Below are positions 1 to 11,154 of a stretch of DNA of 64,000 nucleotides, piece after piece. Numbering within the stretch: position 1 is the stretch's first letter; each line of letters begins with the position of its first letter. The DNA comes from Burkholderia thailandensis E264 (GTDB lineage Bacteria > Pseudomonadota > Gammaproteobacteria > Burkholderiales > Burkholderiaceae), in assembly GCF_000012365.1 (NCBI RefSeq), contig NC_007650.1:1240001-1304000 (forward strand). Direction: 5' to 3'. The notes under the pieces are model-generated. The model was not told the DNA's origin. It was given only the letters and a program-made list of their open reading frames with translations, and ran no database searches. Position numbers and translations under genes: made by a program.

Positions 1-1
1 G

Positions 2-409
2 ACTACGGTGCCGGGCCTGAACCTGCTGCGCATTGAGGAAGAGCTATCGGCGGCGCACATTCGCCTCGCGAATGCGTACATCGAGCGGCTCGATTGGGCG
101 ACCTGCATCGATCGTTACGATCGGCCGCACACGCTGTTCTACCTCGATCCGCCGTACTTCGAGACTGAAGGGTACGGCGTCGCATTCCCTTTCACGGAGT
201 ACGAGAAGATGGCCGAGCGGTTGCGGTCGATCAAGGGGCGCGCGATCGTCAGCCTCAACGACCATCCGGAGATCCGGCGCGTGTTCGCCGGTTTCCATAT
301 CGAGAGCGTGCCGATTCAGTACACGATAGGCGGCGGGAAGGGCGTCGAGCGCCGCGAGCTGATCATCTTCAGTTGGGACGACGCCGCGCAACCGGTCGGC
401 CTGTTCTAA
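2..409 (+). CDS. D12-class DNA adenine methylase, C-terminal part (cut by window edge)
   Basis: The reading frame is open to the left edge, so only the last ~135 residues are visible. A GTG at 8 is an internal codon, not a convincing start. Motif IV of N6-adenine methylases is present as LDPPY in FYLDPPYFETEG, followed by the family pattern of a conserved tyrosine, a helix (EYEKMAERL), SLNDHPEIRRVF and a C-terminal strand ending the fold. Such Dam-like enzymes methylate adenine in DNA and are frequent on prophages and genomic islands. The next genes are unknowns and an MFS gene breaks nearby, which fits a mobile segment. A hairpin terminator follows the stop within a few bases. Family assignment is firm. 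The target site and whether the full gene is intact cannot be judged. Confidence 0.85.
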   Translation, partial: TTVPGLNLLRIEEELSAAHIRLANAYIERLDWATCIDRYDRPHTLFYLDPPYFETEGYGVAFPFTEYEKMAERLRSIKGRAIVSLNDHPEIRRVFAGFHIESVPIQYTIGGGKGVERRELIIFSWDDAAQPVGLF

Positions 410-412
410 CCG

Positions 413-437
413 AGGCCCGCGCTTGCCGCGGGCTTTC
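413..437 (+). terminator. Rho-independent terminator after the methylase
   Basis: A 7-bp stem (GCCCGCG at 415-421 with CGCGGGC at 427-433) with a 5-base loop is followed by TTTCT. It starts six bases after the methylase stop codon and separates it from the lipoprotein gene. Confidence 0.7.
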
Positions 438-511
438 TATTTCCAGAATTCGTAATCAATATGTAAAATCTACGATCCGGGGATATAACAACTTCCGACC
501 TGAGAACCACA

Positions 512-1408
512 ATGAAAAAAACGCTGATTTCCGTAGTTCTGGCTGGGCTCACACTTACGGCGTGTGGTGGCGGTGACGATTCGCCGACGCCGTCCGCATC
601 CGGTCCGGCAATCCGCCTTGCGTATTCGGGGGTGCCGCTGGTGTCGACGCAGCGCGCACGCGCAATGGCTGTTGCGGTGGATGTGTCGAATGCGGCGTCC
701 GCGCCGGATGCTTCTGCCGGCGACGTGCAGCCAACGATCACCGCGCTGCAGAACGCATTCAAGGCGAGGGGTGCCGACATCGCGGTCTATCCTGGCGTCG
801 TCAGCGGCTCGAAGCTGCACGACATCGTCATGAGTGAAAACGGCGGCATCGGGCCGACTGACGCCGAGATTGCGAACTCGAAAACGAACATCAGCGAATG
901 GGCGCTGGTGTACTTCGAGCTCGACGACATGTCCGGATACATCGATTCGGCACGGCGGGGCGCCGAAGTTGATCAGTTCAAGCGCGACCTGCAGGTGTAC
1001 GGCGCGCGCGAATATCTCAAGGGGCGAGTCATTTTCGCGGCTCGGCCGATCGTATCGTGTGCGGGGCCAAAAGAGGTTCGAACCGTCAACGACGACGGCA
1101 TGGTGGTGGTGAGCACGTATAAGCCGACGTCGCAGGTGCTTTACGAGGTAATCGAGGGCGCCGGCATCGAGGGGTTGGTATCGCCCATTGGTGGCATTTA
1201 CAGGCCCGATGTTTCCCATATGGGCGCAGACTGCAGCACGCCCGACCAGACGGTGCGAGATGCGCACCTAGCCAGCATCGCTGATCCGCTGGTCGATCGG
1301 TACAAGGTCGCGCTCGATACGATCAACAAGTGCAAGTACAACCGTGAGGCGATCCCGGAAGAAGGGCGGTCCGCGCAATGTTGGGGTATCGAGCCGGTCA
1401 AGAAGTAG
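512..1408 (+). CDS. Hypothetical lipoprotein, 298 aa
   Basis: A classic lipoprotein signal is seen: MKKT, a hydrophobic run, then the lipobox LTAC at residues 15-18, so the mature protein should begin with acylated Cys18, followed by GGGDD. Asp at +2 is absent (Gly), so outer-membrane sorting is likely. The rest has no family that I recognise. It reads as a soluble alpha/beta domain with the segments WALVYFELDD and ADIAVYPGVVSG and four further cysteines. The ATG at 512 follows a weak purine tract. The gene stands alone between two hairpins. Its position beside a phage-type methylase suggests island cargo. Function is unknown. Confidence 0.8.
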   Translation: MKKTLISVVLAGLTLTACGGGDDSPTPSASGPAIRLAYSGVPLVSTQRARAMAVAVDVSNAASAPDASAGDVQPTITALQNAFKARGADIAVYPGVVSGSKLHDIVMSENGGIGPTDAEIANSKTNISEWALVYFELDDMSGYIDSARRGAEVDQFKRDLQVYGAREYLKGRVIFAARPIVSCAGPKEVRTVNDDGMVVVSTYKPTSQVLYEVIEGAGIEGLVSPIGGIYRPDVSHMGADCSTPDQTVRDAHLASIADPLVDRYKVALDTINKCKYNREAIPEEGRSAQCWGIEPVKK

Positions 1409-1418
1409 TTCCTTCGTT

Positions 1419-1443
1419 GCCCCGGTCGCTCGACCGGGGCTTT
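1419..1443 (+). terminator. Rho-independent terminator after the lipoprotein gene
   Basis: GCCCCGGTCG at 1419-1428 is followed almost at once by its exact complement CGACCGGGGC at 1431-1440 and then TTT. The hairpin begins 11 bases after the lipoprotein stop. It could also serve the convergent minus-strand gene ending at 1453. Confidence 0.75.
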
Positions 1444-1452
1444 ACGCGTCGA

Positions 1453-1656
1453 TCACCGCTTCCGTTGGCGTGGATTGATTCCGTTTTGCTCTAGCAGTTT
1501 GCGCAAACGAGCGTTGTCGATCAGTAGCGTTGCGAACGATATGACGAGCAGGATCGACGGAAACCACTCGCCGGTGAGCCGGACGATGATCCAACTGGCG
1601 GCTAAGCATATCGCTGCGGTGACGATCAATAGCAACCGATCTGTGATCCACTTCAT
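1453..1656 (-). CDS. Small membrane protein, 67 aa
   Basis: The start is the ATG at 1656 (MKWITDRLLL). Its ATG overlaps the stop of the upstream gene in an ATGA arrangement, so the two are probably translationally coupled. Two hydrophobic segments (about residues 8-27 and 30-46) are followed by a basic tail ending RQRKR. The size and topology resemble small phage or island-encoded inner-membrane proteins, but I recognise no family. A longer in-frame extension upstream exists but lies inside the preceding gene and has no protein-like character. Confidence 0.55.
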   Translation of the reverse strand: MKWITDRLLLIVTAAICLAASWIIVRLTGEWFPSILLVISFATLLIDNARLRKLLEQNGINPRQRKR

Positions 1657-2114
1657 CTCATGCCCCTGAGCGCCAAGTTCATCTTCATCCCGTAGGTGTT
1701 GTTCGGGCCGGGCGCGAAGATTTCGGGGTGGCGCAACATTTGCGACATCACGAGCGGATGAACGGACAAGCCGTGACGAGCAGCCCACTGCAAGATTGCG
1801 ATAGAGGTGTTCGCTCCACGTCCGGACTTGCATGAAGTCGCGGCATCGGTAGCGACCATTAGGCTCCCGATGACGGCACCGAGATAGGCGCAAGCCAAGA
1901 TGCTACCCGCAGCATTCAGCGCCTCTAGTTTAGTCGCTGCGCCCGCTACCTCGGCGACTGTCGCGTCGGGGCCAAGCGTCTTCAGTGTCGACATGATCGA
2001 GGTGAGGCTCGCGATCGAGGTCTGTAGCGTCGCGAACAGAGTGGTGGGAACGGGAAGGCGAAGCGCGTCCATGTTCGCTTTGAACGCATCGTAGAAATTC
2101 GTGCATTGCGCCAT
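1653..2114 (-). CDS. Hypothetical protein, 153 aa, coupled to a small membrane protein
   Basis: The chosen start is the ATG at 2114 (MAQCTNFYDAF). The frame is open further upstream, but that stretch reads like non-coding sequence. The protein begins with a helical region rich in Thr, Ser and Leu (LFATLQTSIASLTSIMSTLKTL), then a hydrophobic Ala/Gly segment (ILACAYLGAVIGSLMVATDA) that could cross or insert into a membrane, and ends in a soluble region containing LSVHPLVMSQ. The small membrane protein follows with a 4-base overlap. No family is recognised. Such coupled pairs can be effector/immunity or phage accessory pairs, but nothing here proves that. Confidence 0.6.
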   Translation of the reverse strand: MAQCTNFYDAFKANMDALRLPVPTTLFATLQTSIASLTSIMSTLKTLGPDATVAEVAGAATKLEALNAAGSILACAYLGAVIGSLMVATDAATSCKSGRGANTSIAILQWAARHGLSVHPLVMSQMLRHPEIFAPGPNNTYGMKMNLALRGMR

Positions 2115-2281
2115 TTGGAATGTCGCCGGCGGCCTCCGGCGGTGTGTTTGGTCACGGACGAGTATAGACGATGACGCACTGGCTGCCACTGGATGCCGTC
2201 CAAAATGCGTCTGTAAGTGCTTGTTTCCTAAAGGGCGTATCAGTGTGTTTTGGGGCGGTTCTGAATCGGCAAAAATCAATG

Positions 2282-2623
2282 TTAAGTGTTTGATAATAAT
2301 GGATAAAGTTCGGTTTGGTTGCGCCTTCTCCACTGGAAGACGGGCCGCCGGCCGAAGCGGTCCGCGAGCAGTCCCGCGATCGCGGCGCCGAGCACCATTC
2401 CGAAGAAGCTCGCGCTCGCGACGAGGCCGGCCGTCGCCGTCGACAGGCCGAACTCCCGCTTGATCGAGCCGAGCACGAAAGTCATCGTGCCGAGATCGAC
2501 CGAATCGAAGAAGAACGCGATCGCGATGATCGCGAAGATGAGCTTGTGGTACCCGGAAAACGGCAGGCGTTCGAGGCGGGCGGCGGCGCTGGCGCGCGAA
2601 GGGGCGGCGGGAGCGGCTGGCAT
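2282..2623 (-). pseudogene. MFS transporter, N-terminal fragment only (truncated)
   Basis: From the ATG at 2623 the translation is a normal MFS start: a Pro/Ala-rich leader, ERLPFSGYHKL, a first membrane helix with the FFFDSVDLG pattern typical of metabolite:H+ symporters, a second helix, and the loop motif ADRFGRR between helices 2 and 3. Immediately after the residues PVFQW the sequence turns into an unrelated hydrophilic tail (RRRNQTELYPLL) and stops at 2282. About 100 of the usual ~430 residues remain. The break at about 2,325-2,335 looks like the edge of an insertion or deletion that brought in the leftmost 2.3 kb. The fragment lies downstream of the large BKACE gene on the same strand. 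Confidence 0.8.
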
Positions 2624-2856
2624 GGCGGTCTCTGGTCGGAAGCCGGCCCCGCGCGGGATGCGTGGGGCGTGGCTCGCCCAGTAGACTTGACCATTATTCG
2701 CCGCCATAGAAGGAAAGCGGCATGCGGCTGGAACGGGCGCGCCATCGGCCGGGGGGGCGGCGCGACCGCGCTCGCGGCGGCGGCGCGCGGGCCGTTGCCG
2801 CGAGCCCGGCCGGGGCGCGCATGCCGGCGCACGATGCCGCCGGCATGCGCCCGCGC

Positions 2857-5800
2857 TTATGCGAGCGCTCGTCGCGTCGTCTGGTTCGCGCTCGACCGAT
2901 AGTCGGTCATCGACGATTGCAGCTCGCGCAGGATCGCGTGTGCGCCGGTGTCGGCGGGCGCATCGTGAAAGCGCGCGATCCATTGACGAAGCCACAGCGG
3001 GCTTGCGGCGAGGTAGCGGCGAATCGAGTGGCCGTCGTCGAGCCGCGCATGGTCGTCGAGCAGGAACACGCCCGTGAGCCGCGCGACGATCTTGCCTTGC
3101 CGGCCGTCCTGCCAGACGGGGGTCGCGTGATCGTAGCGGTAGTCGGCGGGCTGCGTGTGCACGAGGCAGTGCTGCAGCACGTCCGCATGCTCGCCGGGCT
3201 GAATCACGTAATGGCGGCTTGTCGTGCCGGCAAGGCTGCGCACGTCGTTGAACGCGGTCACGTCGACGACCGACGTGCCGAGCCAGTCGAGATGAATGTC
3301 CGCGGCGGAGCCGAACGACACGAGCAGCGCGCGATCGAAGAACGCGCGCAGTTCGTCGCCCGTGAGGCCGAGCCGCTCGCCGTCGCGGCATGCCTGCACG
3401 TCGAGCTGCTGCGCGGTCGCGATCCCCGAGCTGTGCGCGAAGCACTTGAGCAACGGCAGCCGTTCGATCTGCTCGGCATTGATGCGGCGCGCACGCGCGC
3501 CGTCCTGATACAGCGGGAAGCCGGCTGCGTCGCGGCGCACCAGTTGCCGCTCGGTATAGGCGAGCTTCGCCGGCTTGTCGACGAGGCGCGGCAAGATCAG
3601 CCGCTCGTAGATCAGCTGCGACTCCTCGCTGAAGTAGATGCCGGACGGGTCCGCGTTCAGCGCGAAGCGGTTGTGCAGCATGCTCGCTTCGATCACCGTT
3701 TCGCCGTCGTCGCGGCGCCCCGAATGCGTGATCGCGAGCAGGCGCAGCGGCGTGTCGCGGCGCGTCTGCCGGGACGGGCGCAGCGTGGGATCGGCGGCGA
3801 TCTGCGCGACGAAGCCATGAAACAGTTGCGCCATCCCGTTGGACAGCTTGATGCCGAGCGGGTAGTTGGTGGTCGGCGTGCTCGGCAGCACGACCCAGTC
3901 GACGCTCGCGATCGCGGCGGCCAGTTCGTCGGGCGCGACGTCGCGGCGCACGGGGGGCTCGCTTGCGTCCGCCGGCGTCTCGAGCACGGTCCACAGCGGG
4001 CCGCATGCCTTGCGCGACGCATTCGAGCGATCGCGCAACTCGAGCGTGAGTTCGCGCAGCGCGTGATAGAGGAGCGCCATCGTCGCGCTGTAGCGCGGGC
4101 TCTGCCGCAAGCCGAGATTGACCACGTTGCTGTAGTCGCTGTTGTATCGGCAAGGAATCCCCACCAGATATTCGAGGCAACGCAGCGGCAGCGGCTTGAA
4201 CTGATCGACGCGCACGCTGTAGCTCGCGTGCTCGCGCGTCACGGTCTTGCCGGGGCGCGCGTAGTCTTCGAGCGCGCGGTCGTACGCTTCGATCGAATAG
4301 CCGCGCGGCACGAGCAACTCGCGCGCGAAGTTCAGCGCCTGCGGAATCTGGATGTAGCGCGCGACCAGATATTCGTGGTCCTCGTAGCGGTCGAGCTCTT
4401 CGACGAACGAGCGAATCGTGATGCCGAAGCTGCGCGCGGCCGTCAGCACGTGCTCGGCGAGCGCGGCGGGATCGGCCGGCAGCGATTCGGCGCTCGCGAG
4501 GTGGGCGGCGAGCCGGTCCTCGATCTTGCGGTACGTGTCGACGATCGGGTGCAGCGCGTCGAGGATCGTATCGGCCGACACGAGACGCTCGTCGGCCGGA
4601 TAGTGCGCGAGCGCGGCCTCCGCCTGGCGGAACAGCGCGACGTCGGGGCGCGACATGCCGAGTTCGTCGCGCAGCGTTTCGGCATCGACGATGCCGATGC
4701 CGCGGCGTTCGAGCTCGCGCCGCAGCCAGCGCACCTGATCGCCCGTTCCGCACGCCTTGCGCACGCCGCCCGGCACGCGTGCGTCGAAGACGTTCAGCGC
4801 GTCTTCGAGGCCGACGCGGATGCCGTCGAGATCAAGCGCGATCGCGACGTCGACGAGCAGCGCCTGGAACGGGCCCGGCAGCAGCAGCGAGATCTTGCAT
4901 GACGGGAAGTTGTCGCGGAGCTTCTCGACGGTGGGACGCAACTGCGTCGCGGCGAGTTCGACGGCTTTCTCGTGCGCGTCGTCGGTGCCCGCCTGCAGCA
5001 GCTTCGCGATCGCCTTGCGCGTGGGCACGTCGATCAGCGAATCGTCGCTCGTGTCGCCGCTCACGGGATCGCGGTGGTATTGGTCGACCGCGGCCACGAG
5101 CATGAACAGCACCGGAACGCCGGCCTTCACGAGCGGCGATTGATAGAGCGTGACCGAGTTCTCGACGATCGTGTGGTTGAACACCTCGATCTCGGGCCGC
5201 ACGCCGACTTCCGCGAAGTGGGCGAGTTGATCCGCGAGGAACGCGTTCGGGTTGTCATAGCCGCCGCCCGCCTGGAACACGACGGGGCCGGGGCTGAACG
5301 ACGCGACGTCGGGCGCGAGCTGCGCGTGGCCGTAGCGCTTCAGGTGCGCGCGCCGCAGCGGGCTTTGCGACGCGCGGCGGTCGCCGCGCGCGCTCGTCGA
5401 CAGATTCAGGATGGCGGACGGCTCCAGATCGAGCAGCGTCGGCATGATCCGGTCGTAGTCGTCGAGCACGATGTGATTGCGCTGCGAGCCGATGCCGATC
5501 GGCGTGTTCAGCCCGGGAATGGCGAGCGTTGCCTGATCGTCGGTCGCGCGCGTGTGCAGATGGACCACCGCGGCGCCTTCGCGCAGGGCCTCGCGCGATG
5601 CGTCGACGATGCCGTTCGCCGTGATGGGCAGGTAGGGCGAGCGCGCTTTGCCCGGTTGCCAGTGGCCGGCGCCGCACATCCGCCAGCCGTTTTCGAACAG
5701 CGAATCGAGCACGGCCGCGTTGTCGGCGCGCATCCGCTCGACGAAATCCGGCGACAGGTAGGTGTGGATCCGGTCGTGCGCCCAGGTCAGGCTGCCGTCT

Positions 5801-6234
5801 TCGGTGGCGGTCCAGCCGAACGTCGTGAGTTGCAGGACGATCTGGCGAACCAGATCGACCGACGATAGCCGCTCGAGCGTGTTGCGGGTGATCAGCGGCG
5901 GCTGCGCGAGCGACGGCGAGGTCTGCGTGCGGTGCCAGACCGAGCCGCTCGGCGTCCAGCCATTGTTGCGCAGCGCGTCGTGCACCGTTGCCGATGCAGG
6001 CGCGCCGTCGTAGTCGGTCAGATCGATCGGTGCGTCGTAGCCGTATTCGCGCACGATGCCGCCTGCGGGCACGGCCTCCCATCCATTGGCCTCGAGCGCC
6101 TTGATCGTCGCCTCGCGCCGATCGGCGGGCAGCAGCTCGAGCAACGCATGCGGGATGAACTTCGGCTCCAGTGGATCGAGGAACTTCGGGACAGCGCCGA
6201 CGGGAGCTGCAGTGATGTAGAAGGTCTTGACCAT
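2857..6234 (-). CDS. Large BKACE (DUF849)-domain protein with a repeat insertion and long unknown C-terminus, 1125 aa
   Basis: The start ATG at 6234 has an AGGA ribosome site. Residues 1-14 give the first strand of a beta-keto acid cleavage enzyme (TFYITAAPVGA). The fold resumes at about 198 (SPYLPITANGI) with the metal-binding HLH pair at 225 and 227, FSPGPVVFQAGGG, a third likely metal ligand E350 in IEVFN, and RVGLEDAL near 475. Between these parts, residues ~25-198 hold four similar units centred on Gly-Trp at 51, 92, 140 and 183. Known BKACEs are ~270-310 residues, so roughly 600 residues after 530 are extra and match nothing I recognise. Family members condense a beta-keto acid with acetyl-CoA and cleave it. 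The substrate here is unknown. It is followed only by the MFS fragment. Confidence 0.85.
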   Translation of the reverse strand: MVKTFYITAAPVGAVPKFLDPLEPKFIPHALLELLPADRREATIKALEANGWEAVPAGGIVREYGYDAPIDLTDYDGAPASATVHDALRNNGWTPSGSVWHRTQTSPSLAQPPLITRNTLERLSSVDLVRQIVLQLTTFGWTATEDGSLTWAHDRIHTYLSPDFVERMRADNAAVLDSLFENGWRMCGAGHWQPGKARSPYLPITANGIVDASREALREGAAVVHLHTRATDDQATLAIPGLNTPIGIGSQRNHIVLDDYDRIMPTLLDLEPSAILNLSTSARGDRRASQSPLRRAHLKRYGHAQLAPDVASFSPGPVVFQAGGGYDNPNAFLADQLAHFAEVGVRPEIEVFNHTIVENSVTLYQSPLVKAGVPVLFMLVAAVDQYHRDPVSGDTSDDSLIDVPTRKAIAKLLQAGTDDAHEKAVELAATQLRPTVEKLRDNFPSCKISLLLPGPFQALLVDVAIALDLDGIRVGLEDALNVFDARVPGGVRKACGTGDQVRWLRRELERRGIGIVDAETLRDELGMSRPDVALFRQAEAALAHYPADERLVSADTILDALHPIVDTYRKIEDRLAAHLASAESLPADPAALAEHVLTAARSFGITIRSFVEELDRYEDHEYLVARYIQIPQALNFARELLVPRGYSIEAYDRALEDYARPGKTVTREHASYSVRVDQFKPLPLRCLEYLVGIPCRYNSDYSNVVNLGLRQSPRYSATMALLYHALRELTLELRDRSNASRKACGPLWTVLETPADASEPPVRRDVAPDELAAAIASVDWVVLPSTPTTNYPLGIKLSNGMAQLFHGFVAQIAADPTLRPSRQTRRDTPLRLLAITHSGRRDDGETVIEASMLHNRFALNADPSGIYFSEESQLIYERLILPRLVDKPAKLAYTERQLVRRDAAGFPLYQDGARARRINAEQIERLPLLKCFAHSSGIATAQQLDVQACRDGERLGLTGDELRAFFDRALLVSFGSAADIHLDWLGTSVVDVTAFNDVRSLAGTTSRHYVIQPGEHADVLQHCLVHTQPADYRYDHATPVWQDGRQGKIVARLTGVFLLDDHARLDDGHSIRRYLAASPLWLRQWIARFHDAPADTGAHAILRELQSSMTDYRSSANQTTRRALA

Positions 6235-6237
6235 GAT

Positions 6238-7284
6238 CGTCCTGAATTGCGTTAAAAAGTGATCCTAAATAATCGAGATCGGATACGGCATTTCATGGCG
6301 CCGCTGAATCGCCGGGCCGGGCAATGTTGCGTTTCGCCGGGGACCGGATCGAAAGCGGCAGGCCCGCATGAATGCGGGAGGCACCTTTCCAACCAGGAGA
6401 AGGCGCCTTGCAATCATCTTACAATAAAATTACGCGATTTTATAAAAATAATTATGTGTTGAATTAGATGAAATTAAAATACGCTTAATTTCGATGATTG
6501 TTAATTTATTCGGCTTGTTTGTTTCGGATGGGGTGAGGGCGATTTTGCGGATGCGTGGCGTTCCTGCAGGGTGTGGTGGCGATTAAGCGATCTTTATCTT
6601 GATTTGCGGTTTGCGTGCGGCGATAAAGCGGGGTGCGATCTTTTATAAATTTTTGAATTGAGGGTGATTGAATTGTTGATCCGATTCGATATGTTTTCTT
6701 GTTGTTTTCGAGTCGATATGGAATGCGTGAGTTTAAATTCGAGAAATTCGTATCTCGCCGTGTTGCATTTCGGCGAGTTCAGTGCCGGATCGAATGCGCT
6801 GTCGAGGCGACGGCCGGGCCGAATATCGACGGGCGATGACCTACCCGGCGGGCGGGGATATCGCACGCGAGCAGACGGGAAGAGCATGAGGAGGGCGGAC
6901 GATCCGCGTGCACATGGCGCGTAGCCGGCCGGCTGCGGGGCAATCGGCGGTGGTCGTATGGCGGGAGTGGCGGGAGTGCGCCGGCGCGGCTGCGAACCTG
7001 CGTCGCGCAAGGGGGCGCGGCGTCGGGAATCGTGCAATGCGGCTTGAGCGAAGCTCGAGGAAGGACGTGGAGCTTTTCGTCGCCGCTATCGATGCCGAAA
7101 GGACATGGGGGAGGCCGTCGCGCGGAACATGCGCGGCTTGGGCGAGAAGGGCGCGGCATGCACATCGAGCCTGCCGGTCTCGTTGCCACGCTCGCGTGGC
7201 CCGCCGGCGCTTCGTGTCGCGCCGGCGGTCACGTCGAATGTTCTCGAGTATCGACGCGCAGCCGGCGCGACCTCCGCAGCCGCC
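6238..7284. other. 1.05-kb stretch without a supported gene
   Basis: No frame here has protein-like composition on either strand. About 6,400-6,780 is clearly more A+T-rich than the surroundings (for example runs of AATTA and TTTATA), which suits promoter DNA for the BKACE gene or old foreign sequence. The remainder is high-GC and featureless. Confidence 0.5.
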
Positions 7285-8982
7285 TTACACGGCGGCGGGC
7301 GCTCGGGCAGGCTTGCCGCCGCGCGCGGGCGCGCCGTTCGCGACGTAATATCGCGCGTTCGACCGTTCGAGCGGCTTTCGCTTGCGGATCTTGTCGGCGA
7401 TCTTCTCGGCGATCATGATCGTCGGCGCGTTCAGATTGCCGGTCGTGATGATCGGCATGATCGACGCATCGACAACCCGCAATCCGTCGATCCCGTGCAC
7501 GCGGCCTTCATTGTCGACGACCGCCATGTCGTCGTAGCCCATCTTGCACGAGCACGACGGATGGAACGCCGTTTCCGCGCGCGCGCGCACGAACGCGTCG
7601 AGCTCGTTGTCGCTCTTCAGGTCCGCGCCCGGGTTCAGCTCGCGGCCGCGGAAGCGGTCGAGCGCCGGCTGGTGCATGATCTCGCGCGTCGCGCGAATCG
7701 CGTCGCGGAATTCGCGCCAGTCGAGCGCTTCGGCCATGTAGTTGAACAGGATGCTCGGATGCGCGTTCGGATCGCGCGATTTCAGCTTCACGCGGCCGCG
7801 GCTCGGCGAGCGCATCGAGCCGACGTGCGCCTGGAAGCCGTGCATCTCGATCGCATTCGAGCCGTTGTAGTTGATCGCGACGGGCAGGAAGTGATATTGG
7901 ATGTTCGGCCACAGATCGTCGTCGCGCGTGCGGATGAAACCGCCCGCTTCGAAGTGGTTGCTCGCGCCGAGGCCTGTGCCGTTGATCATCCAATCGAGAC
8001 CGATCTTCGGCTGGTTCCACCACTTGAGCGCCGGATACAGCGATACCGGCTCCTTGCACTCGAACTGGATGTACATCTCCAGGTGGTCCTGCAGATTGCG
8101 GCCGACGCCGGGCAGATCGAGCACGACGGGAATGTCGAGCTCGCGCAGCCATTCGCCGGGGCCGACGCCCGAGCGCTGCAGCAGTTGCGGCGAGGCGATC
8201 GCGCCGCTGCACACGAGCACCTCGCGGCGCGCGTGCGCGGTGACGCGCGCGCTGCCGTGCAGGAACGTGACGCCCGTCGCGCGCTTGCCGGAGAACAGGA
8301 TGCGATCGGCGAGCGCGTGCGTGACGATTTCGAGATTCGGCCGCGCCCGCGCCTGGTCGAGATAGCCGCGCGCGGTCGAGGCGCGGCGGCCGCGCGGCGT
8401 GACCGTGCGGTCCATCGGGCCGAAGCCTTCCTGCTGGTAGCCGTTGAGGTCGTCGGTGCGCGGATAGCCGGCCTGCACGCCGGCCTCGACCATCGCCTCG
8501 AACAGCGGATTCACGCCGGGCTTGCTCGTCGTCACCGAGACCGGGCCGTCGCCGCCGTGATAATCGTTCGGGCCGACGTCGCGCGTCTCGGCCTTCCTGA
8601 AGTACGGCAGGCAGTCGAGATACGTCCAGTCCTCGAGGCCCTTGTGCGTCGACCAGTTGTCGTAATCGAGCGCGTTGCCGCGGATATAGCACATCCCGTT
8701 GATCAGCGACGAGCCGCCGAGCCCCTTGCCGCGCCCGCACTCCATCCGGCGGTTGTTCATGTGCGGCTCGGGATCGGTTTCGTATGCCCAGTTGTAGCGG
8801 CGGCCCTGCAGCGGGTACGCGAGCGCCGCCGGCATCTGCGTGCGGAAGTCGAACCGGTAGTCGGGGCCGCCCGCCTCGAGGAGCAGCACGGTGACGTCCG
8901 GGTCCTCGGTGAGGCGCGTCGCGAGCACGTTGCCCGCGGAGCCCGCGCCGCAGATGATGTAGTCGAATTCGCGTGTCGTCAT
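7285..8982 (-). CDS. betA: Choline dehydrogenase, 565 aa
   Basis: This FAD enzyme of the GMC oxidoreductase family oxidises choline to betaine aldehyde at the membrane, the first step to the osmoprotectant glycine betaine. The N-terminus has the dinucleotide-binding pattern [13 protein letters not shown] with LLLEAG, then the GMC signature [14 protein letters not shown]. The conserved C-terminal His and Asn regions appear as HPSCSCKMG and [12 protein letters not shown]. Length matches the family. The ATG at 8982 follows a good AGGAGA site. An earlier in-frame extension is ignored because it would run into betB. It is the third gene of betI-betB-betA, 19 bases after betB. Confidence 0.97.
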   Translation of the reverse strand: MTTREFDYIICGAGSAGNVLATRLTEDPDVTVLLLEAGGPDYRFDFRTQMPAALAYPLQGRRYNWAYETDPEPHMNNRRMECGRGKGLGGSSLINGMCYIRGNALDYDNWSTHKGLEDWTYLDCLPYFRKAETRDVGPNDYHGGDGPVSVTTSKPGVNPLFEAMVEAGVQAGYPRTDDLNGYQQEGFGPMDRTVTPRGRRASTARGYLDQARARPNLEIVTHALADRILFSGKRATGVTFLHGSARVTAHARREVLVCSGAIASPQLLQRSGVGPGEWLRELDIPVVLDLPGVGRNLQDHLEMYIQFECKEPVSLYPALKWWNQPKIGLDWMINGTGLGASNHFEAGGFIRTRDDDLWPNIQYHFLPVAINYNGSNAIEMHGFQAHVGSMRSPSRGRVKLKSRDPNAHPSILFNYMAEALDWREFRDAIRATREIMHQPALDRFRGRELNPGADLKSDNELDAFVRARAETAFHPSCSCKMGYDDMAVVDNEGRVHGIDGLRVVDASIMPIITTGNLNAPTIMIAEKIADKIRKRKPLERSNARYYVANGAPARGGKPARAPAAV

Positions 8983-9001
8983 CGTTGCGTTCTCCTGATG
9001 C

Positions 9002-10480
<1,479 letters not shown>

Positions 10481-10517
10481 GGGAGATCTCCTTGTGTAGG
10501 CGAGGGCGCGTGGCGCA

Positions 10518-11105
10518 TTACGCGCGCGGCGCGAGCAGCAGGTCGATGTAATCGTTGGCGAGCTTCAGCGCCGCCTTCGTGTCGAACGGTCCGCCGGCGA
10601 GCGCGCCGCGCAGCCACAGGCCGTCGATCAGCGCGGCGAGGCCGCTTGCGGCTTCGCGCGCGCGCGCAGGGGGCAGCGCTTTGGCGAACTCCGCGCACAG
10701 ATTCGAATAGAGCCGCCGCGTGTTGACGTGCTGCAGGCGCCTTAGCGTCGGCTCATGCATGCTCTGCGACCAGAATGCGAGCCACGTCTTCATCACGGGC
10801 GCGCTGATCTGCGTGTCGTCGAAATTAGCGGCGACCACGGCGCGCAGGCGCGCGCGCGGTGCGTCCGACGCCGCGGCGCGATGGCGTGCGGTCGCGGCCC
10901 ACAGGTCGCGCAGCACGTGGCGCATCGTCGCTTCGAGCAGGCCGTCCTTGTCGCCGAAGTAATGGCTGACGATGCCGGTCGAAATGTTCGCGCGCTGCGC
11001 GACGGATGCGAGCGTCGTGCCGGACAAGCCCGCCTCGTCGATGGAGCGCAGCGTTGCGTCGATCAATTGGGCGCGGCGGATCTCGCGCATTCCGAGTTTG
11101 GGCAT
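10518..11105 (-). CDS. betI: TetR-family choline-responsive repressor, 195 aa
   Basis: The N-terminus ([22 protein letters not shown]) and helix-turn-helix ([29 protein letters not shown]) are those of BetI, the TetR-type repressor that releases the bet genes when choline is present. The C-terminal half carries the ligand and dimerisation region ([13 protein letters not shown], then GLWLRGAL). Length equals the family norm. It is the first gene of the betIBA operon on the minus strand. A long perfect inverted repeat lies about 50 bases upstream and is the obvious autoregulatory site. Confidence 0.96.
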   Translation of the reverse strand: MPKLGMREIRRAQLIDATLRSIDEAGLSGTTLASVAQRANISTGIVSHYFGDKDGLLEATMRHVLRDLWAATARHRAAASDAPRARLRAVVAANFDDTQISAPVMKTWLAFWSQSMHEPTLRRLQHVNTRRLYSNLCAEFAKALPPARAREAASGLAALIDGLWLRGALAGGPFDTKAALKLANDYIDLLLAPRA

Positions 11106-11154
11106 CGCGGGACCTTGGTGAGCGCAGCGGCGGCGAAGCCCGAAGGATATCGGT

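Noticed and set aside
1060..1085. GGTTCGAA-type stretch resembling a tRNA T-arm.
   Set aside because: It lies inside the lipoprotein gene, and no cloverleaf can be formed around it.
2722..4902. Long plus-strand frame opposite the BKACE gene.
   Set aside because: It is the antisense shadow of a gene with strong domain evidence. Its translation is rich in Arg, Ala and Val without any recognisable motif.
6658..6924. Plus-strand frame in the A+T-rich gap, beginning MRVIELLIRF.
   Set aside because: After the first ~40 residues it turns into Arg/Gly/Asp-rich sequence without a ribosome site or family similarity.
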